A stretch of DNA of 37,198 nucleotides from JAEUIZ01 sp046155605. Lineage in GTDB: Bacteria > Planctomycetota > Phycisphaerae > Phycisphaerales > UBA1924. Under the pieces are notes generated by a model that saw only the letters and a program-made list of their open reading frames with translations, was not told where the DNA came from and did not search any database. Positions 6,827 to 14,879 of this stretch are shown piece after piece. The stretch covers positions 1 to 37,198 of the forward strand of contig JBJXFQ010000147.1 in the NCBI GenBank assembly GCA_046155605.1. The letters are read 5' to 3'. The position numbers and the translations under genes were made by a program. How positions within the stretch are numbered: the first letter of the stretch is position 1; each line of letters opens with the position of its first letter.

Positions 6827-9184
6827 ATGAAGCCGTGCAGACAGACCGTGATTCGACTCGTATCCATCGCGGCCTTGGCGCTCCCGGTGGCAGGTCTCGC
6901 CCCAACCGATGTCTGGAACGTCGGCGGGCTCTCCCCCGCCCCGCGCTGCGAACACTCGCTGGTCTGGGACTCGCAGAACCAGCGACTGGTCCTCTTCGGC
7001 GGGCTGCTGTTCGACCAGGGCTCGAACATCTACAGCAACGAGACCTGGGCGATGGTCGGGGACGTGTGGCGGCACATCCCGCCGCAGGGCGCGAATGTGC
7101 CGCAGCCGCGTCTTGATCATGCCGCGGCGTATGACAAGGCTCGCCGACGGCTGGTGGTGTATGGGGGCGTGGTCCGCAATGACGCGGGGTGGTCGGCTTC
7201 AGACGAGACATGGGAATGGAACGGCTTGACGTGGCAGCGCTACGCCAACTCGCTGCCCGGGCCGCGGGCGTATCACGCGATGGTTTTCGACGATCGCCGC
7301 AATGTGTGCGTGCTCTTTGGCGGTCGAAACCAGCCCGAGGGCGGAACGAGGTTCGGCGACACGTGGGAATGGAGCGGCGATTCGTGGGCGCTCCGTGCCA
7401 AGGGCGGACCTTCGCCGCGCACCCTTCACGCGATGGCATATGACAGTGACCGTGGCGTGACGGTGCTCCACGGCGGAAGGTCGGCTACACAGGCCGTCGA
7501 GGACACGTGGGAATGGGATGGCAGTACGTGGCGACTCGCGGCACAAGCCGGCCCGAAGCGCAACGGGCACACGATGGCGTACGACAGGCAACGCCGGGTA
7601 AGCGTGATCTATAGCGGAGAGGGCGGGCTCGAGACCGAGCCGCTCACATGGGAATGGAACGGGAGTTCGTGGCGGTCGTTGGCCGACTCCGGCGGCTATC
7701 GAACGCACTACGGCGTGGCGGCATACGACGCGGCCGCGGGACGAGTGGTGGCATCCGGCGGCAACCTGATCACGGGCGCGAGCCAGAACATTATGCTTCG
7801 CGACACGATCGGGCTCTCGCCGACGGGCTGGACCCAGGCCGCCGCTGGCGCACTGCATGCGAATCCTCCGGTCTTCGACGCCGATCGCCGGCAGACGATC
7901 AGCCTCGCGAGCGATCCCCGCGAGGCGCATGGCGAGTCTCTGACACAGGCGTGGGACGGCCTGTCGTGGACGACGCTGGCGGTCGAATCGCCCCCGCCAC
8001 GCCGGGACGCACGGCTCGTCTTTGATTCTCTGCGCCGTCGCGTCGTCCTTAGCGGTGGAACTATGGCCGGGACACTCACCACGCTCGGGGACACGTGGGA
8101 GTGGTCGGGGGGCCACTGGCAGCACGTGACGACCACGCAGCTTGCCACGCGGTCGCGTCACGCGATGTCCTTTGACGTCGAGCGCCGTGTCACGGTGTCG
8201 TTCGGCGGCTCGCGTCTTGGCGTTCCCTATCTCGGCGACACCGTCGAGTTTGATGGGACCAGCTGGCGCTCTGTGGCCACCACCGGGCCGATCTCGCGGT
8301 TCAACGCCACCATGGCTTATGACCCGATCCGTCGCGTCAGCGTGCTCTTCGGAGGACGCGCCGCCTCGCCGACGCCTTTCGTGGACACGTGGGCATGGAA
8401 CGGGTCCGCGTGGAGCCAACTGGCGACCTCCGGGCCCGCCATCGACTTGCCCCACATGACGTTTGATCACGCGCGCGGCAAGCTGGTGCTTGTCAGGCGC
8501 GAGGGCACGACGACGCCGATCGAGGCCTGGGAGTGGAACGGCTCCGCGTGGGCCGCGCTTTCGGTCCCGCAGCCTGTTGTGCCCGCGCTCGCCAACAACA
8601 CGAGCGTGAGCGGGGTGGCACCGCTCGCTGGGATCACCTACGACGCCGCTCGCTCGCGGCTCATCGCCGTTCACTCTACTGGCGTGGTCTACGAACTTGG
8701 GCCGGTGCATGAGCCCGCGGCCATCCTGCGTCAGCCCGCGCCCGTCGCGCTCCCCGAGCGCCGCGACGCCACGTTCTCGGTGGAGGCTGCCGGGTCCGGC
8801 CCCGTGCGCTTCCGCTGGCGGCGCGATGGCGTCGACCTCATCGATGGTGTCACGCCCTCGGGCTCGATCATCCACGGCTCGCGCGACAAGTCGCTCTCCA
8901 TCATGTCGATCACGCCCGCCGACGCCGGCGTGTATACCTGCCTCGTGCAGAACCTCAGCGGCGACGCCAACTCCGCCCCGGTGACGCTCGAGGTGCTCTG
9001 CTACGCGGACTGCGACGGCACGTCGTATCCGCCGATCATCAGCACGCTCGATTATGTGTGCTTCATGAACAAGTTTGCGGCAGGCGATCCGTATGCCAAC
9101 TGCGACGGGAGCACCGTGCCGCCCACGCTGAACGCGGCGGACTTCATCTGCTTCCTGAGCGAGCTGGCGGCGGGGTGTCAGTAA
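6827..9184 (+). CDS. Secreted Kelch-repeat protein with Ig-like domain and dockerin-like tail
   Basis: ATG at 6827 is preceded by AAGGAG at good spacing. The 785-residue protein starts with a signal peptide (to about residue 24, PVAGLA). It then has about nine Kelch-type repeats, each with a DTWEWNGxxW strand and a block like RxxHAMxxDxxRxVxVLFGG. This predicts a beta-propeller over about residues 30-630. An Ig-like domain follows (about 635-722; PVRFRWRRDGVDL and YTCLVQNLSG), then the 61-residue dockerin-like domain at 725-785, which is more diverged than in the two preceding genes. No catalytic residues are recognised, so a binding role is likely. The 108-base gap from the previous gene may hold its own promoter, but I see no convincing one. 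Confidence 0.88.
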   Translation: MKPCRQTVIRLVSIAALALPVAGLAPTDVWNVGGLSPAPRCEHSLVWDSQNQRLVLFGGLLFDQGSNIYSNETWAMVGDVWRHIPPQGANVPQPRLDHAAAYDKARRRLVVYGGVVRNDAGWSASDETWEWNGLTWQRYANSLPGPRAYHAMVFDDRRNVCVLFGGRNQPEGGTRFGDTWEWSGDSWALRAKGGPSPRTLHAMAYDSDRGVTVLHGGRSATQAVEDTWEWDGSTWRLAAQAGPKRNGHTMAYDRQRRVSVIYSGEGGLETEPLTWEWNGSSWRSLADSGGYRTHYGVAAYDAAAGRVVASGGNLITGASQNIMLRDTIGLSPTGWTQAAAGALHANPPVFDADRRQTISLASDPREAHGESLTQAWDGLSWTTLAVESPPPRRDARLVFDSLRRRVVLSGGTMAGTLTTLGDTWEWSGGHWQHVTTTQLATRSRHAMSFDVERRVTVSFGGSRLGVPYLGDTVEFDGTSWRSVATTGPISRFNATMAYDPIRRVSVLFGGRAASPTPFVDTWAWNGSAWSQLATSGPAIDLPHMTFDHARGKLVLVRREGTTTPIEAWEWNGSAWAALSVPQPVVPALANNTSVSGVAPLAGITYDAARSRLIAVHSTGVVYELGPVHEPAAILRQPAPVALPERRDATFSVEAAGSGPVRFRWRRDGVDLIDGVTPSGSIIHGSRDKSLSIMSITPADAGVYTCLVQNLSGDANSAPVTLEVLCYADCDGTSYPPIISTLDYVCFMNKFAAGDPYANCDGSTVPPTLNAADFICFLSELAAGCQ

Positions 9185-9280
9185 GCTCGAACGCGCGCGA
9201 GTGAAGGCTACGAGCGCGACGGAAACGGCGCGGGCGCATACAGTCTCTCGCCCCGACACCCCCGGGGCGATTCGAACGCC

Positions 9281-9299
9281 GGGCCAGGGGGGTTGGCCC
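9281..9299 (+). promoter_or_regulatory. Hairpin with G-rich loop just before the deoxyhypusine-synthase-like start
   Basis: GGGCCA (9281-9286) and TGGCCC (9294-9299) form a 6-bp stem with the loop GGGGGGT. It ends 8 bases before the ATG at 9308 and contains a possible TTG start in the loop. It could affect ribosome access, but GC-rich DNA yields such stems often. Confidence 0.25.
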
Positions 9300-9307
9300 A
9301 CGGGGAC

Positions 9308-10450
9308 ATGCCCATGCCGAAGTGGACCAAGAAGGAACTGCTCTCCCGCCCGGTCGAGCACATCGACGTTGCCTCGTTCGATGCGCGGCGGATCATCGAC
9401 GCCTATCGCGAGATGGCCTATTCGAGCCGCACGCTCGCGCAGGCGGCGGACATCTATTCGCGGATGCTGGCCGACACGGAGTGCGCGGTGATCCTGACGC
9501 TGGCGGGATCGCTCATCTCGGCGGGACTCAAGCAGGCGATCATCACGCTGCTCGAGAACAACATGGTCGATGCGATCGTCTCGACGGGGGCCAACATCGT
9601 CGATCAGGACTTCTTCGAGGGCCTGGGCTTCACGCACTACATCGCGCCCGGCAGCCCCGAGGCCCCGCCCGTCGATGACATGACGCTCCGCAACCTGATG
9701 ATCGATCGCATCTACGACACCTACATCGACGAGGACGACCTCCGCGCTTGCGACGCCAAGACACACGAGATCTTCAACGCCTTCGAGCCCGGCGCGTACA
9801 GCAGCCGCGAGTTCATCGGGGCGATGGGCGCGTATCTCGCCAAGCACCACGCCAAGAACGGCTCGATCGTCAAGACCGCGTTCCAGAAGCGCGTCCCGAT
9901 CTTTGTCCCGGCGTTCAGCGATTGCTCAGCCGGCTTCGGCATCGTCCTCCAGCAGACCGAGGCGATCGAGCAGGGCCGCGGGCAGGTCGCGTTCGACTCC
10001 GGCAAGGACTTCCGCGAACTCACCGACATCAAACTCGCCTGCAAGGACACGGGGCTTCTTATGTTGGGCGGCGGCGTGCCGAAAAACTTCGCCCAGGACA
10101 TCGTCGTCGCCGCCGAACTCCTCAACGAACGCAAGGGTGGCAAGGCCCGCGGCGACATCGGGATGCACAAGTACGCCATCCAGATGACCGTCGCCGACTC
10201 CCGCGACGGGGCGCTCAGCGGCAGCACCCTCCGCGAGGCCTGCTCCTGGGGCAAGGTCGATGTCGTCTACGAGCAGATGGTCTTCGGCGAACTCTCGGCG
10301 CTGTTCCCGCTCCTCGCCTCCGACGCGCTCCATCGCAAGGCGTGGAAGGCCAGGAAGTCACGCGGCGGGTTCAAGTTCGCCGACCTCTTCGAACGCGGCG
10401 CCGGCGTGCCGGATTACATGGGCGGCGCGAAGAAGCGAGTGACGAGATAG
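9308..10450 (+). CDS. Deoxyhypusine synthase-like enzyme
   Basis: The protein (380 residues from ATG 9308) matches the deoxyhypusine synthase family throughout: LTLAGSLISAGL near the N-terminus, STGANIVDQDF, FVPAFSDCSAGF, LGGGVPKNF at 253-261, and REACSWGKVD with Lys316 where the family forms its enzyme-substrate imine. The family uses NAD and spermidine. In archaea and eukaryotes it modifies eIF5A/aIF5A. Bacteria lack that substrate, and bacterial members are thought to act on small polyamines, for example making homospermidine, so the true acceptor is uncertain. It is cytoplasmic. The start is ambiguous: TTG 9293, ATG 9308 and ATG 9314 are all in frame, and a hairpin precedes them. The next gene starts 22 bases downstream and may be co-transcribed. 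Confidence 0.88.
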   Translation: MPMPKWTKKELLSRPVEHIDVASFDARRIIDAYREMAYSSRTLAQAADIYSRMLADTECAVILTLAGSLISAGLKQAIITLLENNMVDAIVSTGANIVDQDFFEGLGFTHYIAPGSPEAPPVDDMTLRNLMIDRIYDTYIDEDDLRACDAKTHEIFNAFEPGAYSSREFIGAMGAYLAKHHAKNGSIVKTAFQKRVPIFVPAFSDCSAGFGIVLQQTEAIEQGRGQVAFDSGKDFRELTDIKLACKDTGLLMLGGGVPKNFAQDIVVAAELLNERKGGKARGDIGMHKYAIQMTVADSRDGALSGSTLREACSWGKVDVVYEQMVFGELSALFPLLASDALHRKAWKARKSRGGFKFADLFERGAGVPDYMGGAKKRVTR

Positions 10451-10472
10451 CTACGTTTTGGTCTTCTTGTCC

Positions 10473-11234
10473 ATGTTTTGGGCGAGAATCGAAGTGGTGT
10501 ATTTTTTGACCGTGCGGCCGCGTCACTTTCTCAAGCCGATCATCGTTGTCGTGCTTGCGGCGATGACAACGGTTGCGGTCGCATGGGGCATCTCGCTTCA
10601 ACCGCGCGCAGGAATGGCCGTCTTGCCAAGCATGGTGTGGCGGCCTCGCACCAAGAGTGAAGGCGAGGGCTGGCTCCGCGCGCACAACATGTACAGGTTC
10701 GGCTGGCGCTGCACGCTGGCGCAAGCAGCGTCTGTCAACACCTACCCATACAAAGGGCCGACAGCACTCCTTCCCGAGCAGATCATCCGGGGCCGCGAAC
10801 GTCGACTTGTCATGCCCTGGCTGGACGGCTTGCGTCCGTGGCCACCTCCTTACCGAGGTGACTATTTTCAGTTAGACGACTTCGGCTGGCCCTGGCATTC
10901 ACTCTACACACGCGCCGTCAAATCAGGGCACAACAATAGCGAACAACAACACTTGCTCGACCTTGGATCGATCGGTTGGTTCTCGCGCCGCCCGCTCGGT
11001 AATCTTCGTGGCCTCCCAATCGGCATCATCTGGCCTGGCTTCCTTGCAAACACCGCTCTTGCCGCGCTGCTTTGGGGTCTGCCGATCTACTCACTCACGA
11101 TTTGGCGATCGCGTCAGATCGTTCGCGGCCGCTGCCCTCACTGCGGCTATGACCTCCGCGGCACGCCGCCCGGCTCGCCCTGCCCGGAGTGCGGACGGGC
11201 GCGCGTCGCTGCACCTTCTTTACCGATGCGCTGA
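10473..11234 (+). CDS. Membrane protein with C-terminal zinc ribbon, unknown function
   Basis: The start could be TTG 10458 or ATG 10473; ATG is chosen, giving 253 residues. An N-terminal hydrophobic helix (FLKPIIVVVLAAMTTVAVAW) and a second one near the C-terminus (IIWPGFLANTALAALLWGLP) imply two membrane passes with a soluble Trp/Pro-rich domain between them, probably outside the membrane. The C-terminal tail RGRCPHCGYDLRGTPPGSPC plus PECG holds four cysteines in two CxxC pairs, a zinc ribbon common in planctomycete membrane proteins and probably cytoplasmic. The function is unknown. It follows the deoxyhypusine-synthase-like gene closely in the same direction, but nothing in its sequence suggests a link to polyamines. 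Confidence 0.7.
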   Translation: MFWARIEVVYFLTVRPRHFLKPIIVVVLAAMTTVAVAWGISLQPRAGMAVLPSMVWRPRTKSEGEGWLRAHNMYRFGWRCTLAQAASVNTYPYKGPTALLPEQIIRGRERRLVMPWLDGLRPWPPPYRGDYFQLDDFGWPWHSLYTRAVKSGHNNSEQQHLLDLGSIGWFSRRPLGNLRGLPIGIIWPGFLANTALAALLWGLPIYSLTIWRSRQIVRGRCPHCGYDLRGTPPGSPCPECGRARVAAPSLPMR

Positions 11235-11277
11235 TTCCCGTGATCGTCACCGGCGTCGCACATTCGCATGCCCGCCG

Positions 11278-11742
11278 CTATTCCCTCCACCACGCGTCCA
11301 CGGCAATCCGGTAGTCGCCGCTTGATTGCCGCCGCCAGATCACTACGAACTCCACGATGGAAGCCCGCGGCTTGCCCTCCCACTCGCCCTCGATCGTCGA
11401 TCGCCCGCGCTGCACCACCAGGTCCGCGCTCCCCTCCACGGAGAGCACGTCCAACTTCCATCGCTCGATCGCGCGCGGCGGCTTGGGCGCGCCCTGCGGC
11501 CCGGCCCAGTACGCATCGATCGCCTCGCGGCCCGCGTGCCGCTCACGATCGCTCATCATGATCGCGTCGTCCGCGTACATCCGCGCCACGCCGATCTTGT
11601 CCCCGCGATTGAAGCGATCCACCAACTCCTGGTTCCGCGCGACCACGGTGCCGCGAAGGTCGGCATCGCCCGACTTTGACCGTTGCACGCCCGCGCACCC
11701 GCACACGACAAGCACCAGACACGCCAGGATGGCTTGTTTCAT
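11278..11742 (-). CDS. Lipoprotein with SnoaL/DUF4440-type (NTF2-like) domain
   Basis: ATG at 11742 (MKQAILACLVLVVCGCAG) is chosen over a longer frame because it begins a lipoprotein signal peptide with a lipobox (VCGC) and because TATGCT lies exactly 6 bases upstream. The mature part of the 154-residue protein fits the NTF2-like fold: a helical segment with RNQELVDRFNRGD, then ARMYADDAIMMSDRERHAGREAI, then beta strands ending FVVIWRRQSSGDYRIAVD. Such small domains bind or turn over small molecules or act as accessory modules; no specific substrate can be assigned. It is probably lipid-anchored facing the periplasm. It is divergent from the DUF1428 gene. Confidence 0.78.
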   Translation of the reverse strand: MKQAILACLVLVVCGCAGVQRSKSGDADLRGTVVARNQELVDRFNRGDKIGVARMYADDAIMMSDRERHAGREAIDAYWAGPQGAPKPPRAIERWKLDVLSVEGSADLVVQRGRSTIEGEWEGKPRASIVEFVVIWRRQSSGDYRIAVDAWWRE

Positions 11743-11748
11743 GGTGGA

Positions 11749-11754
11749 AGCATA
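11749..11754 (-). promoter_or_regulatory. -10 box for the lipoprotein gene
   Basis: TATGCT (11754-11749, minus strand) with exactly 6 bases before the ATG, which would put +1 at the A of the start codon. Confidence 0.45.
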
Positions 11755-11844
11755 CAGACTCGGGACGCTCATATTGCACACGACCGCTCCACGCATCTGC
11801 ACGCCGCGCGTCGCTTGTGCTGGCACGCCGAGCGAGGTCGCACA

Positions 11845-11873
11845 TTGCCGACCGACCCGGCTCGCGGTAGCAT
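11845..11873 (+). promoter_or_regulatory. Promoter of the DUF1428 gene
   Basis: TTGCCG (11845-11850), a 17-base spacer, then TAGCAT (11868-11873). The start would be near 11880, giving a leader of about 80 bases to the ATG at 11962, which has AGGAG upstream. Confidence 0.45.
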
Positions 11874-11961
11874 CCGTCGCTCCCATCAACGACCGCGTCG
11901 GCACGCGCCTCGTCGATGCCGAGCGTGCTCGCCCTCATCCACTCGCGCTCAGGAGACCCTC

Positions 11962-12321
11962 ATGGCATACGTCGACGGCTTCGTCTTCACCGTTCCCACG
12001 AAAAAACTGCCCGCCTACTTGAAGTTGGCCAAGGCCTCGTGCAAAATCTGGCTCGAGCACGGCGCGCTCGAATATCGCGAGTGCGTTGGCGACGACATGG
12101 CCACGCCCATGGGCCTGCCGTTCCCAAAACTCACGAAGGCCAAGCCCGGCGAGACGGTCGCGTTCTCATGGATCGTCTACAAGAGCAAGGCCCACCGAAA
12201 CAGCGTCAACAAGAAAATCATGAAGGACCCGCGCATCGCCGAGATGTGCGACCCCAAGAACATGCCCTTCGACATGAAGCGCATGGCCTACGGCGGGTTC
12301 AAGGTCGTCGTCAGTTCGTAA
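11962..12321 (+). CDS. DUF1428 family protein
   Basis: The 119-residue protein matches the DUF1428 (YbaA-like) family in length and motifs: MAYVDGFVFTVPTKKLPAY at the start, WLEHGALEYRECVGDD, FSWIVYKSKAHRNSVN and MPFDMKRMAYGGFKVVV at the end. The fold is a dimeric alpha/beta barrel, as in small monooxygenases and stress-induced proteins, but the activity is not established. The start at 11962 is supported by AGGAG at 11951-11955; the open frame upstream is spurious. It is followed at 30 bases by the acetyltransferase gene. Confidence 0.9.
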   Translation: MAYVDGFVFTVPTKKLPAYLKLAKASCKIWLEHGALEYRECVGDDMATPMGLPFPKLTKAKPGETVAFSWIVYKSKAHRNSVNKKIMKDPRIAEMCDPKNMPFDMKRMAYGGFKVVVSS

Positions 12322-12350
12322 GCACGAGCGGGACGGCCAATACTTCCGCC

Positions 12351-12824
12351 GTGCTCATCCGTTCCGCGACCGCCGACGATGTTCCTGCCGTGCTCCCACT
12401 CGTGCGGGCGCTCTGTGATCTGCACGCCTCGGCCGATCCTGATCGCTTCGCCGTGCGACCGGATGTGCTCGACCGATACTCGGCGTGGCTCCCCGAGCGC
12501 GCCCGCGACCCGCGGAGCGTCTTTCTCGTCGCCGAAGCGCCCGGCGTCCTCGGCCTCGCGGGCTTTGTCGTCTGCACCATTGAGCCCGAGGTGCCCATCT
12601 TCTGGGTGCCCGAGTGCGGATGGATCCACGACCTCTACGTCGTTCCCGCGGCCCGTCGGCACGGCACCGCCCGCGCCCTCGTCCGAGAGGTCGTGAGCCG
12701 ATACTCCTCGATCGGCGTCAAGCAACTGCGGCTGCACACGGGCACGTTCAATGACATCGCGCGAAAGGCGTTCGCCGCCGAGGGCTTTCGCCCCTGCGTC
12801 GTCGAGATGCTGCGGATGCTCTAG
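12351..12824 (+). CDS. GNAT-family N-acetyltransferase
   Basis: GTG at 12351 begins VLIRSATADDVPAVLPLVRA, the usual first strand and helix of GNAT enzymes. The acetyl-CoA-binding strand and loop follow: WIHDLYVVPAARRHGTARAL, in which RRHGTA corresponds to the Q/RxxGxG/A pyrophosphate loop. The end LRLHTGTFNDIARKAFAAEG matches motif B. The length is normal for the family (157 residues). The substrate is unknown. No Shine-Dalgarno is seen, and AATACT lies 6 bases before the GTG, so it may be leaderless even though it lies 29 bases after the DUF1428 gene. Confidence 0.85.
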   Translation: MLIRSATADDVPAVLPLVRALCDLHASADPDRFAVRPDVLDRYSAWLPERARDPRSVFLVAEAPGVLGLAGFVVCTIEPEVPIFWVPECGWIHDLYVVPAARRHGTARALVREVVSRYSSIGVKQLRLHTGTFNDIARKAFAAEGFRPCVVEMLRML

Positions 12825-12840
12825 CGAGCGAACAAAACTG

Positions 12841-12868
12841 TTGTGCTTCGCGCCGGTTGTGGTAGACT
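12841..12868 (+). promoter_or_regulatory. Promoter of the RCC1-type secreted protein
   Basis: TTGTGC (12841-12846), a 16-base spacer, extended TG at 12860-12861, and TAGACT (12863-12868). The leader would be short (about 17 bases) and holds AAGGAG before the ATG at 12892. Confidence 0.55.
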
Positions 12869-12891
12869 GCATCAAACCCAAGGAGCCGATC

Positions 12892-13920
12892 ATGCGCACC
12901 GCTCTCGCCGTCGTGCTTATCGCGTGTTCGACCGCGTCCGCCCAAACTGGATCGCTCGTGGCCTGGGGCGACAACTACTACAACCAACTCGCCGTGCCCG
13001 CCGGCGAGTTCCGAGCCGTCGCTTCGGGCTTCGGGCACAGCGTCGCCATCCGTACCGATGGCACGCTCGCGGGCTGGGGCAACAACAACGTCGGCCAGAC
13101 CACCGTGCCCGAGGGCCAGTTCATCGCCGTGGCCGCGGGCGGGGAGCATGTGCTGGGATACAGCCTTGGGCTCCGCGCCGACGGCACACTCGCCGGATGG
13201 GGCCACAACGCCGGCGGCCAAACCGACGTCCCCGAGGGCTCGTTCATCGCCATCGCCGCCGGGCGCGAGCACGGCGCGGCCATTCGCACCGACGGTACCC
13301 TCGCGGCGTGGGGCAGCAACGGCTACGGGCAACTCACCCCGCCCGCCGGCCATTTCGTCGCCCTCGCTTGCGGCTATCACAACACCATCGCACTCCGCGC
13401 CGACGGCACGCTCGCCGCCTGGGGCCGAAACGACTTCGGCCAGTGCGACGTGCCCACCGGCATGTTCATCGCCGTGACCGCCCATCGACACTTCGGCATC
13501 GCCACCAAGCCCGACGGCACCCTCGTCGGATGGGGGCTCAACGATTCAGGCCAGATCGACCTCCCCGAGGGCTCCTTCCGTTCCGTCCTCGCGTCCAAGG
13601 ACTATGTGCTCGGGCTGCGCCCCGACGGCCAGATCGTCCATTGGGGTGCGGGGCTCGCCTCCGTCGCCGCCGTCCCTCAGCGCCGTTTCAGCGCGATCGG
13701 CCCGGGCGCGACGCACGGCGTGGCGATCCAGGCCTGCTATGGCAACTGCGACCTCTCGAGCGAGCCGCCAGTCCTCAACGTGGCCGACTTCGTCTGCTTC
13801 CTCAACAGTTACGCCGCCGGGTCGCACCTTGCCAACTGTGACGGCTCGCAGACGCCGCCCGTGCTCAACGTCACCGATTTCATCTGCTTCGCCAACGCTT
13901 ACGCGGTCGGGTGTCCGTAA
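12892..13920 (+). CDS. Secreted RCC1-repeat protein with dockerin-like tail
   Basis: ATG at 12892 follows AAGGAG and opens a signal peptide (MRTALAVVLIACSTASAQ). The frame is open upstream but overlaps the acetyltransferase gene. The 342-residue product has about six to seven RCC1-type repeats with the signature IRTDGTLAGWGNNNVGQTTV followed by PEGxFxAVAAG, which predicts a seven-bladed propeller over about residues 20-280. Residues 282-342 form the 61-residue dockerin-like domain seen in the three genes at 2026-9184. RCC1-like propellers in bacterial secreted proteins usually bind partners; no enzymatic motif is present. The gene appears to be transcribed alone and ends before a hairpin. Confidence 0.9.
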   Translation: MRTALAVVLIACSTASAQTGSLVAWGDNYYNQLAVPAGEFRAVASGFGHSVAIRTDGTLAGWGNNNVGQTTVPEGQFIAVAAGGEHVLGYSLGLRADGTLAGWGHNAGGQTDVPEGSFIAIAAGREHGAAIRTDGTLAAWGSNGYGQLTPPAGHFVALACGYHNTIALRADGTLAAWGRNDFGQCDVPTGMFIAVTAHRHFGIATKPDGTLVGWGLNDSGQIDLPEGSFRSVLASKDYVLGLRPDGQIVHWGAGLASVAAVPQRRFSAIGPGATHGVAIQACYGNCDLSSEPPVLNVADFVCFLNSYAAGSHLANCDGSQTPPVLNVTDFICFANAYAVGCP

Positions 13921-13986
13921 CTGCGCGTCAGTGATCGATGTGTCGTCGGCAACGTTCGTTTGACATATCGCCGCTGCCAATGACAA

Positions 13987-14012
13987 CGCCCGAACCGCGA
14001 TTGGCTCGGGCG
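13987..14012. terminator. Bidirectional terminator-like hairpin between convergent genes
   Basis: CGCCCGA (13987-13993) pairs with TCGGGCG (14006-14012), and an inner CC/GG pair extends the stem past one mismatch, leaving a 6-base loop. It sits between the stops of the RCC1-type gene (+) and the CHRD gene (-). No strong T-run follows on either strand. Confidence 0.6.
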
Positions 14013-14043
14013 CTGCTCTGATCGTTGAACTGCTTCGAGACGC

Positions 14044-14619
14044 TCAGCGACGACGGCGGGTTGCGACCAGGCCCGCGAGGCCCACGAGCGCCATCACGCC
14101 TGGCGTAGGAACCGGAAAGCCTCGGATCTCACCGCCGCCGAAGACGCTGCTGTGAATGTTGAAGTACGCCTTGCCGTTGTTCAGCGCGTTGCGAAGCGCC
14201 GCAAAGGCCGAGAGCGGCGTCCCGCCGTTGGCCGTGATGAACGACGCGTTGTAACTGCTCGCCAGCGTCATGTCAAACGTCGTGTCCATGCTGCCGCTGC
14301 TGACGCCGAGCGGGAACCCCGAGAAACTGGGGGTCTGCGTGGCCACACCCGCCGTGCCCGTACCCGCGACCGCGGTGGCGGCGTGGATGTGGGCCGCGGT
14401 GGTGGTTCCCAAGAGCCCCGAGAACGTCGCCTCAACACGCATGGTGTTGAGAACGTCGTCCATCGTGATCGTGGTGAACCCGATGCCGGGCGACGCGTTG
14501 GGCGGAGCCTCGCTGATGCCGTCCATGTTCGCCGTATAGACGTAAATCGTCGCGTTCGCGCTTGCGGCCGCCATCGCCGCGAACCCGACCGTGGCCAAAA
14601 TCTGTGCAGTCTTCGTCAT
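14044..14619 (-). CDS. Secreted CHRD-domain protein with PEP-CTERM-like sorting tail
   Basis: ATG at 14619 is supported by GGAG-type sites just upstream. The 191-residue protein has a signal peptide (MTKTAQILATVGFAAMAAAS, cleaved near ANA), then a CHRD domain: TANMDGISEAPPNASPGIGF, TMRVEATFSGLLGTTTAAHI with the conserved His pair, and AYFNIHSSVFGGGEIRG. It ends with the short sorting signal VPTPGVMALVGLAG followed by an Arg-rich end, similar to the PEP-CTERM signals processed by exosortases. It is expected to be exported and anchored or released at the surface. CHRD domains have no known catalytic role. No exosortase gene is in the window. The tail differs from the dockerin-like tail of its neighbours, so two surface-sorting routes lie side by side. 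Confidence 0.88.
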   Translation of the reverse strand: MTKTAQILATVGFAAMAAASANATIYVYTANMDGISEAPPNASPGIGFTTITMDDVLNTMRVEATFSGLLGTTTAAHIHAATAVAGTGTAGVATQTPSFSGFPLGVSSGSMDTTFDMTLASSYNASFITANGGTPLSAFAALRNALNNGKAYFNIHSSVFGGGEIRGFPVPTPGVMALVGLAGLVATRRRR

Positions 14620-14649
14620 TGTGTCTCCTCTCCTGATTGGAGTTGCCAT

Positions 14650-14677
14650 AGGTTACCAGAACTAGGAAATTCGTCAA
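14650..14677 (-). promoter_or_regulatory. Promoter of the CHRD protein gene
   Basis: On the minus strand TTGACG (14677-14672), a 16-base spacer and TAACCT (14655-14650) preceded by the extended TGG. The leader is about 25 bases and contains the ribosome binding site. Confidence 0.6.
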
Positions 14678-14879
14678 TACCCGAATGATGTCCTAACTCA
14701 AGGATTAGCCTTACGCTCATGATCTCGCTGGGCCTTACCGGCAGATATGGTTTGCGTTTGGTCGCGTTTGGTAGAGTTTGCGAGTATCTTTGACGGTAAG
14801 TTTGTTGGTACTCGCTTCGCGCCACGGGCCTTGCGGAGGGCTCTTCGCCGGCGAGACTAGTCCGATCACGCTCCACTCG

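Noticed and set aside
7199..9850. An 883-codon open frame on the minus strand
   Set aside because: It lies opposite the Kelch gene and the start of the deoxyhypusine-synthase-like gene, both with clear domains. The product is Arg/Gly/His-rich with no motif; it is a shadow frame caused by high GC.
14616..14876. An 86-codon minus-strand frame between the CHRD and plsC genes
   Set aside because: It overlaps the CHRD promoter and ribosome binding site, and its product has no recognisable features.
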